DNA of 64,000 bases from Tubulanus polymorphus (taxonomy: Eukaryota > Nemertea > Palaeonemertea > Tubulaniformes > Tubulanidae): positions 18,804,650-18,868,649 of the forward strand of contig NC_134026.1 of NCBI RefSeq assembly GCF_964204645.1. The letters are read 5' to 3'. The notes beneath the pieces were generated by a model. It had not been told where the DNA came from. It did not search any database and saw only the letters and a program-made list of their open reading frames with translations. Shown piece by piece: positions 56,043-64,000 of this stretch (the stretch's first letter is position 1; each line of letters starts with the position of its first letter). Made by a program: the position numbers and the translations under genes.

Positions 56043-57280
56043 TTAATCCCTATTTTGATATTCAAAAAAGTCCATATACCTTATTCCAGTGAAGTAGAAA
56101 ATTTGATCCCTCCTTTCCACTTGTTTTGAAAGAACCACATGTCAGCCTGATTATATGGTTCTAACATTTCATCAACTTTTTAAAACTGTAATCAATTATC
56201 ATCAATGATTTAACCGGAAATATCCCATCCCAGAATCCTAATCCAGTTTGAATGCTTTCAATCTTGTCGAAGAAAACACTCTTATCCGCGTCAACTCTAG
56301 ACGACAGCAATAATTTGCCACTCTATGTGTAACTTTCTTAATTTCATTTGTGAAAATGTTATCTTGGCAAAAATAGGGAGTCTTTTCTGAATTCCTGGCA
56401 ATAAGAACATGCCCTTCGCTGGATTTTTGGCAATATGAGCCTGTCCTAATATGTGACGATTGTGTTGTGCCATTGAGGGCATTTTTAGCTATTCTTAAGA
56501 ATTTTCTATCGCCGGCTAGCGAACAGTGATAGGCCATGTTTTATGACAACACTACCACAGATAATTCACAGTATCATCTGACTGCAGATGGTGTATATAG
56601 TGGGATGGTATTTCTGATGATACAGTTTTTGATAAGGGCACTAGAACAATTCAAGGGGTCGCACATGCTGCAGGTGTGAGCCCCTGTATCCACTCCTGGT
56701 AAGTCAGGGTCAGCGCCACCTGGTATCTGATGACCGTATGACGAAATAAGTTAGACTGGTTGTCTGACGAATTCTGTGCCAACTGCATTCGTAGTCAGAA
56801 TGATAATTCCAACCGAGGATAGAGATCGGCAACCAGTCTGACAAAGAATCAAAGATTGAAACCGACAACCAGTCTTTAAAAAAGTTACGTCAGCTCCATC
56901 CGCCGTTAGATGATCGCATGACTGAATTCAAAACTAGGTGATGAAAAACGATTGGTAATAGAATTTAAAACTGGCTGATGAAAAATCACAGATATAGCCT
57001 ATTTACCAGTCCGAAGAGTTGGATGGTACTGGGGTGGCAGCCTACATGCCTCATGATTCCTAAAAATTTAAATGTCTTGACTAATAAAAGATTGACAGCT
57101 TCATTCCTGAAAATACACATCGGTTAACGAATTTGTAACATAATATTGTGAGTTGGTCATATGATAATGAATATGTTGGCAAAAAATACATTACCTGGGT
57201 ATATACATGCGTATAGAGGTGTTGCTAGGGATGACGTTCCATAATTCTGTTTGTAAGAAGCCATTTGAAAGAACGAACAT
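56043..57280. other. Intergenic, no gene recognised
   Basis: CAACCAGTCT-type text recurs at about 56832 and 56868, a minor local repeat. Nothing else was placed. Confidence 0.35.
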
Positions 57281-57467
57281 ATAAGCCCAACGCACACGGC
57301 ACTGAAAAAAAGTTTTTTCCTCGTGAAAAAACGTTTTTTCAGTGCCGTATGCATTGGAGCCAAAACAAAACACTGAAAAATGTTTTTCACGAGCGAAAAA
57401 CGTTTTGTGAAAAACGTGTTTTCTGTTTCGGCGAAACAAATTTTTTGCGTTTGTGCATTGGGCTTTA
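57281..57467. mobile_element. Fold-back MITE of about 187 bp
   Basis: Ends TAAGCCCAACGCAC and GTGCATTGGGCTTTA are inverted repeats. Inside, GCACTGAAAAAA and TTTTTTCAGTGC, and AACGTTTT/AAAACGTT pairs, build further hairpins. No coding capacity. Confidence 0.75.
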
Positions 57468-57885
57468 GCCTATTGGCAGTTGTAGTCGCATGATTTAACG
57501 CCCGCTTTTTACAATGTGGTGACCAACGTATTTCGCTCACGTAGGTGATGAAATTAACGTAGTTGTATGTCGGATTGGGAATTCGTGTTACCACTCGAAA
57601 GGCGGGAGAGCAGGTTAAGAATGGATTGGAAATGCATAAAAATGAAGAAAGCACGGACGCCATGTTAGTAAGCGCCAAATCATGTGCGAAACACGACTCG
57701 CACTTTAAGCGCGGTATTCTGGCTCATCATTGTGCACAACTTCAGTCATCTCTCCCCGAAGAGATGTAATGTTCGAGCTGCTAGCGACTAAGCCCTCGGC
57801 AATCATCTATCAGGCCAGGTACCCATTTGCTCCTGGGCAACGAGCGGCGATGAGGATAAGTGTCTTAATGAGGTCACTCGACTGA
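57468..57885. other. Intergenic, nothing recognised
   Basis: A 68-codon frame (57563-57769) is unsupported. Confidence 0.3.
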
Positions 57886-57965
57886 GGTAATGTAGGGGTT
57901 CGAACCCATGACTTATAGCATCCCAGAGTCATCGCTCTAATGACTCGCCCGTGCTGATCCTTATG
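57886..57965 (-). mobile_element. tRNA-like SINE head, second family
   Basis: On the - strand: GGGCGAGTCATTAGAGCGAT, GACTCTGGGATG, and ATGGGTTCGAACCCCTAC as a B-box. The A-box/B-box spacing fits a tRNA-derived SINE. Different from the 55.7 kb family. Confidence 0.55.
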
Positions 57966-59947
57966 AAATTAGTATGGATAACTGGACATTTTAGTGATTA
58001 AGATTAAAAAGGATGAAAATGCAACTTCATGCATTTTAAATCATTCTCAAATGTGAATTAGAATTGATACGAATATCATTGTTTCACTGTTTCCCACTTG
58101 TCTTTCTTATTTTCTTATATTTGTGTTTTGTCTAGAATCTTCGGCACTTCCAAAATTTCCCACATCACGCCAAATCCCCCTTAAACCAGATTTCTAGATT
58201 CAAGCCATTCGGATCCTTTTACCTAAATTTGCATGGAACCAATGCACAGTGATAGTTCGAGTGGATAGATGTTATTTTTTCCTGAAAGTTTCAAATAAAA
58301 CACGTTAGTTTGGTTGTCTTCATTGAAAACGTATATGACAAAGATTTCAGTTAAATTTTTTCTTGAAAGTGGGCCCAGATGAAATATGTTTGAACAATCT
58401 GCATATAGAGTATAATTTACATATGATCTTGTGAACCAATTAAAGCAGCTCAAAATTTGGACCCGGGAGAAATGTGTATTGTGTGTAGAATGTAATTTAT
58501 AATCTCGCGAACCAATTAAAGCAGTTTGAATTATCCGCATTAATTGGGCTCTGCGTCTTCTATCTTCCGGGGTGGATCCAGAAATTTTAGTGGAGGGGGG
58601 GTCAAGCTCTTGTGTTTTTCCAGATATGATTTTTTGATAAATATTTCAATGACAAATGCATTCTCTTGATATTTGACGATCAAACTTAATTTGAAATTAA
58701 GAATGATTAATGTGTGAAATGCATACTCTTTTTTTATGTTCAAATATCTACATATACACAGAGTTTCATGCACATGCTCTAATTGCGGTTCGTTTCATAA
58801 TTAATATGATTGATCAAGCCCCCCTAAAACTCCCTTGATTTGAAATTCTATATACGTACAAACGAACTTAATCCAGTACTAATGTAGAGTTAGATTTATG
58901 TATTGCACGCTCGTATGAAAATATATATGATGCACGATTTTCCCCGGATTTCTCATGAACAAGAATTTGATTAAGCACGATTTGCATCATTCCACTATTT
59001 GAAATCCATAGGCTTTTATACACGAATATACCGCGGATGGATATACCACGCTTGATAAGCCACCACCCCCATACAAGGCTCAGGTTCTTCTGACGACAGA
59101 ACTTTGGTAGTTAGTATTCGAACTAGGCAAATGCAACCCCCTCCTCAATATTATACCACCATACTTGTCCTTAAAGGTAAGATTTGATTTCGTCAGTCAG
59201 AATATTACATATTGAGGCCCATGTCAAGCTTTTTTGAGGGGCAGTTCTATTTCTAGAAAAGGGGCACTTTTAACCACAAAAAGGGGCACTACTTTCCTCT
59301 CAAATAAGAAGTGCCCGGGTAACTGAATAAATCATTTGATATTGATTACTTTTCAATTTCCATTAAGGGCGCTTTTGAAGGGCGCTTTGCAAATTTTGTT
59401 CGCTATTACAGATACCCCTCGGCATGGTAGATATTTCCCTATATTTCTGTATGATGTAGAAGAAGAATATATTTAGGCAACTCTTCTGAGCAGAGGTAAA
59501 TCACGCAGCTGTCTTTATTTGTCTACAATGAACGAGGCACAGAAAGCTGCGTGTAGCTCTTCGTCCTCTCTGTCTCTCTCTCCGCTTGCTAGCTCTCGTG
59601 AATTAGTCGAATCTATGGATTGTTACAGGTAGTTGCCATGACAACTGTATGTCATGAGCATGGATCGCTTGCTCATTGGATTCAGTGACAGTGAGCACGC
59701 ACATACGCATACCTGAAGTGAAACCTTTGGTGCTCATTTACCTCTGAATTCACAGGTTATTGTAAAAACAACAATTACATCGGTTATGTTTGCGTTTGTT
59801 AAGTGGCGAAGTAGCAGTACTCTGATTGTGGGCTTCGATTGAACAGGCCCCTAGTGGTTATTGTTTTCTAGAATTCATTTCACCACACTGTGTTGACCTA
59901 TCATGAGTAATGAATAGTAGCCAAGTAGAAAACCATGTGTATTTTAA
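57966..59947. other. Intergenic, no gene recognised
   Basis: AT-rich with short frames. TAATTTATAATCTC/TAATTTACATATGATCTTG sections near 58410 and 58490 form a partial direct repeat (AACCAATTAAAGCAG at both). Confidence 0.35.
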
Positions 59948-60071
59948 GCCAGGGGCCAGTGGTTAAAAACCGGCCATTATAAAACTGTAGTAACAATGTA
60001 CTCTCAACTGTCAATGTGTCAACTACCCACTGGTTAACTCTAACCAACTAATGAGCAACTTACTGGCCCCA
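59948..60071 (+). mobile_element. Small MITE, GGGGCCA...TTAACC family
   Basis: Starts GGGGCCAGTGGTTAAAAACC, ends AACTTACTGGCCCC, with CCACTGGTTAACTCTAACCA inside; a full copy matching 49395-49555. Confidence 0.7.
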
Positions 60072-61680
60072 TAAATTTTGGTTTGCATTGCCAGTGGAAG
60101 CCACTGGGCCCAGTTGCACAGTCGTGACTTAAGTCCAAAAGAGGTCTTAAATCTTAAGACTGGTCTTAAGCTGTTAGATCCAGTATAGAACTTAGTTGGT
60201 CTTAGACCAGTCTTAAATCTAAGCCATGACTAGATATGGTCTTTTAGTGCAGAACTTAATGAGAAGTACATGTATATATACATTTTTGGACAAAAAGAAA
60301 ATAAAAAGCATAGGAGAATCACAAATATACATATATACAAATACAAATACAAATGCACATGCATATGCACACAAGCACACGCACGCACATAGGCCTGCAG
60401 TCACATGATGATTTAAATCGTCTTCATTATTGATGATACCAGTATCAAAAATTTATGAACTTTTGATGAAATAGATGGATAGAAGTGGTTTTATTGCTGA
60501 CCTCACTCTCATTGTACGTTATTAGAAAATTTTTAGGCTGCATCTCATGGGCCATCACTTTTTCATGATTCCATGCAACTAATGGTATAAAACGTGCGTA
60601 TATCAATAACGTTTTCATACAGTTCGACCCGCAAATCATTGTTGGATTTCAGTTAAAATCGTGATGAATGGGATCAGTGTAACTGTAGACTAAATTGAAG
60701 ATTTTGAAGAAATCTTAAGATTTATCATTGTTCGAGTGTGGGATTCTTTTTCAATTTCTGGTTCTCAGGCTTCCGTGAAGCCTTATTCTCATACTATTTG
60801 TCTATGTCTGTGTGTCTGTCTTTGAAGAACTTAGCTTCGTTAATAGTTGGTCGATCTTGATGAAACTTGGTTACAATGTTAGTATGGGGTCGAATTGTGC
60901 AGTGCAAAGAATGGGCCCAGTGCACCTCCTAGTAGCAGAATTAGGCACTAGAAACTCTTGAGCGACATGACCTTGAAGATGACCTCATAACTGAGGAACG
61001 GTGTCGAAATTAAAAAAAATGTCTTGACGAAAAATAGCTATTGGTGCTAGATACAACAAATCCGAAATGCAATGGGAATTTACGCATATGGTAATATTTC
61101 GTGAGTTCGAGCCTGAGTCCGATAACCGTCGTTGCCTATGGCTCGTTGTATTTCATACGCCTGACATTTTGTTCACATTCGGTAGAGCTGTGCCTTATAT
61201 GCAACGAATGTTCCATTAGCATAGGGGGAAATTCCTTTTTACGCGAAATGGGAATTTTGATAGAAAAGAAGATACGCTCATCTTGTTATGCATTATTCGA
61301 TCGAGTACTGAATAACATTTGCTTGAAAATTCTTTCATGTTTCGACGCCCGTGTATAACGATGATTTCTCAAATTCGGGTTAGGTTTTTGAATTTCAGGT
61401 GAAACATCTCAGTCATTCTCGACATATTCAGTGTATTAATAGTCACTACACGCTTAAAGGGTTCAAAGAGTCTTTCGGCGAACTTTTATAGTTTTTTCAC
61501 CCCTGAACACGGGTATCCTGTTTTCAGTACCCCCTGCATAGGTACTCAGTCTAGACACTATGTCCGTACTCGATTAAAAGGTATATAACTGCTTAATTCA
61601 AGGAAGTGTAGTGGTCTAAGCCGTCGGTTTGAATAGTGAATTGGTAATAAATCATTTTCCATGCTGTCCGTTTTAGGTAG
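60072..61680. other. Intergenic; another GGGCCCAGTTGCAC-type element
   Basis: At about 60106-60235, GGGCCCAGTTGCACAGTCGT is followed by repeated TCTTAA/TTAAGA text. A possible further MITE without a clear right end. No gene seen. Confidence 0.35.
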
Positions 61681-61779
61681 CTTAAAAAAGACGATGCCGA
61701 TGAAGATACTGAACGGATTTATTTCCAAGCTGTCGTCAGTAGAATGAATATTGAAATTACTCCATCGGCTGATCAGACA
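61681..61779 (+). CDS. Candidate internal exon, 33 codons
   Basis: Acceptor (TTTTAGGTAG) and donor (ACA/GTAAGT) border an uninterrupted phase-0 frame with gene-like composition (begins LKKDDADEDTERIYFQAVVS). The family is not recognised. Confidence 0.35.
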
Positions 61780-62096
61780 GTAAGTTTGCTTTCCATCGTT
61801 CCATCAGTGCGGCGCCAAAAGCTGTGTATCCAAGCACCAGGCAATGAGGTATGGATACACCGCCAAATGGCGCGTGTTCGCAGTCTGTTTTCGTAGCCAA
61901 AATTAGTTCATTATCAGTCGACTTTGAACTCGATCAGAGGCTAGGGAATTCGAATGATACCACTTGAGCCACCAAGATGAAATTAAAGATATATCCGCTT
62001 GTCTCATACGACTTTGTATATTGGTATAGTTTTCGTTGATGATCGATTTTTTTTCACATGAAAGGTTGGTTCCATTTGATTGAAATGTAGAAGATA

Positions 62097-62180
62097 CGGG
62101 GTACCGGCAACACTACTGTGGCAAGCGAGGATTCCGCCAGGATTGCTAATAGCACTGGGTTTAATGTCGCACTTCAATTC
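62097..62180 (+). repeat. Dispersed repeat framed by an inverted pair
   Basis: ACCGGCAACACTACTGTGGC onward matches the segment at about 74-145. It is bracketed by TTTGATTGAAATGTAGAAG at about 62077 and its complement at about 62183. Confidence 0.6.
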
Positions 62181-62626
62181 CTTCTACATTTCAATCAAAT
62201 TTGAGTCTTTGAATCGAATTTTTCTCATCAGTAAATCTTCAATGAAATCTATACCATAAATTTAAATCTATACCTAAATTTTCTGTGAAATCTACACCAT
62301 GCACCGAGTGATTGCTTGCCACAGTACCTCATTGTGCCACCCTTGGCCAGTCGGAGGTTTTGGCGAAATTTTATTTAGATTTGAGCAAAAATATTTACAT
62401 CTATTTACAGAGCCGCCAACCATGCCTGATTCTAGATAAAAAGTGTCCCTAAAACTGTCGTTGTCATTGTGTCCCTGAAAAGAATTTCTTTGATCGTCCC
62501 CGAGTCGAAACTCTCTGGTTGGCTGCTCTGAAACGTTCCAAAATGCTTTCGTAATGAGTATATGAAGGCGCAAACATTGATTCTAGTAGAAAATGTGACT
62601 ACGTCGTAATGTTCTGTTTTTCGCAG

Positions 62627-62677
62627 AATGTCTCCTCGATGAATGTTTTAACTCGTCTTAGTATAATAAATGCGTAA
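62627..62677 (+). CDS. Candidate terminal exon, 16 codons
   Basis: Acceptor TTTTTCGCAG followed by a phase-0 frame (NVSSMNVLTRLSIINA) to TAA. It would join in phase to the candidate exon ending at 61779. Small and unrecognised. Confidence 0.2.
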   Translation, partial: NVSSMNVLTRLSIINA

Positions 62678-63535
62678 GGTAAGAAACGAAAAATGATGTT
62701 ATTACATTTTTACCCTGCATGCCTGTAGCCGGAGATGCTTTTGCGACCAGCGTCGCGCGTATGAGCGACTCTTTATACTTTCTTTGTACATCTATTTCAT
62801 TCATTCCGGCTGTCGACGTTTACTGCTTTAAAAGAGCCTAAGGCTGAAAAAGATGCCTCACTTCTCATTTTTCAGAGGCACTTAAGTCCCGTCCTTAGGC
62901 ATCCTTTTTAAATCCTGAACTGCGCATTACATTGAATTAACCATGCTTTCAGGCGTTTTTCTTTTATGGGTAATGTTCGGACCAAAACTCTGCACCAATA
63001 TTGTAGAAATAAGAAGAAAAATTTAGTTTACTATTAGGCTGCCTATTTAATGGTTAGGAAACCAAAAATCAGTCTAAAACCCTATGTGAAGGTCCATTCT
63101 TCTCTTTAAAGTACTAGATGGGTTTTATCTGGGAGTTGGGAGAGCTCCAAGATTTTATGAATGGATAGTGATTGTAGAAACAACAGAATACTATTTTCAG
63201 CCTGATATTTTCCAAGTCATCATCAGAAGGAAGGTATCTTTTTCAGCCCGACGCGTACAGACCTACGAAACTAGTAGGCTATACGATAAACATATAGGAT
63301 GGAGACCTGTGCTTAGGGAATGTTTGGTAACTGTCATGATAGTATGACATTTGCACACTGTTCGCTATGGTCTAACGCCCACAGCAGTTAATAAGCACGG
63401 AAGGTGACACAAGAAACCGTTTTTCACTTGTTGCGTGGCTATGTGCATTGCCTCAAATTGTTTCCCAACCCAACATATTTGTTTGTTTCTTCATATTCAT
63501 CGCCTGCTGATTGCATTTGCTTTTCTTCCGTCATC
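62678..63535. other. Intergenic, nothing recognised
   Basis: A short hairpin (AGAGCCTAAGGC... / ...TTAGGCATC) near 62835-62905 is the only structure noticed. Confidence 0.35.
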
Positions 63536-64000
63536 CATCAGTTCGTCCGTAGACAGAATCCAATAATTTTGAGACGTTTTGAAGATGCTCAGATGGATTG
63601 TCTTGATATTTGGTTTACGCATGTTTAGACATTACTGCAGCCCAAAGACTGGCCCGATCAAAGTCAAGACGACTGACTTTGCAGATATTGTTGTTCCCCA
63701 AAATCATCAATTTTTACACATTTTCAAAGTTTTCAAGTTTGAAGAAGCTTCAATCAATTATCTTGATCTATAAGATATGTTTGTATATCCTCTCAGGGCC
63801 GATCAGAAAAATTGGGTTGATCAGACTCAAGATGGCCGTCCTGTGGTCTTTTTTGTGCCTGTGCCTAAAAGCCATTTTTTGCCTGAATTCTGAGACTTGT
63901 AGCTTCTTCATGGTTTGTCATTTTTCATTTTCATTTGTGACAGAAATACTTTTGGAGGGAATCTTTGACTCAGTCAATTGTCACATATTCGGCGGCCATC
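63536..64000 (+). mobile_element. Tandem-repeat-cored element, copy 4, cut by the window end
   Basis: Starts in CGTCCGTAGACAGAATCCAA and continues with TTTGAAGATGCTCAG, TTTTTACACATTTTC and CAAGATGGCCGTC in the order of the unique part of copies 1 and 3 (inverted). The hairpin end is missing on the left, and the core would lie beyond the window. Confidence 0.7.

Overview
The window is nuclear DNA from an animal. Genes are split by GT/AG introns of about 0.3 to 3 kb, and intergenic DNA is AT-rich and crowded with small transposons, SINEs, LINE fragments and microsatellites. Protein similarity and the repeat content point to a marine lophotrochozoan. A mollusc is the best guess, because copies of one element have a core of about 150 bp tandem repeats reminiscent of bivalve 'pearl' elements. 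That placement is inference, and no species can be named from the sequence alone.

Four complete protein-coding genes can be reconstructed exon by exon. (1) CTNS, the lysosomal cystine/proton symporter cystinosin, + strand 3289-7737, nine coding exons, 408 aa. (2) ARFRP1, a Golgi ARF-like small GTPase, - strand 16740-11266, seven coding exons, 201 aa. (3) An anion-type Cys-loop ligand-gated channel subunit of the glycine receptor/GluCl kind, + strand 27161-35606, nine coding exons, 410 aa. (4) An arylsulfatase B-like lysosomal sulfatase with its whole coding region in one exon, + strand 43881-45335, 484 aa. CTNS and ARFRP1 are tail to tail about 3.5 kb apart. Two of the four (CTNS, arylsulfatase B) are lysosomal, but nothing in the sequence suggests co-regulation.

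Weaker coding signals: an orphan terminal exon with a poly(A) signal (22211-22324), an unrecognised frameshifted coding stretch (21066-21492), and three small isolated exon candidates in the otherwise gene-poor last 18 kb (50566, 61681, 62627).

The rest is mobile-element material: a recently inactivated non-LTR retrotransposon (18326-20770), a second LINE 3' end inside CTNS intron 3, a Penelope-like element remnant with a GIY-YIG endonuclease (26035-26440), a decayed Ty3/gypsy pol (38164-40007), three full and one window-truncated copies of a 1.3-1.6 kb tandem-repeat-cored element, several MITE families with clear terminal inverted repeats, and a tRNA-derived SINE family. A compact hammerhead-ribozyme-like fold of the type reported from Penelope-like elements lies at 9039-9080. 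No gene family new to biology was recognised. The most unusual items are that fold, the fold-back elements built from arrays of palindromes, and the unusual M2 pore sequence of the Cys-loop channel.
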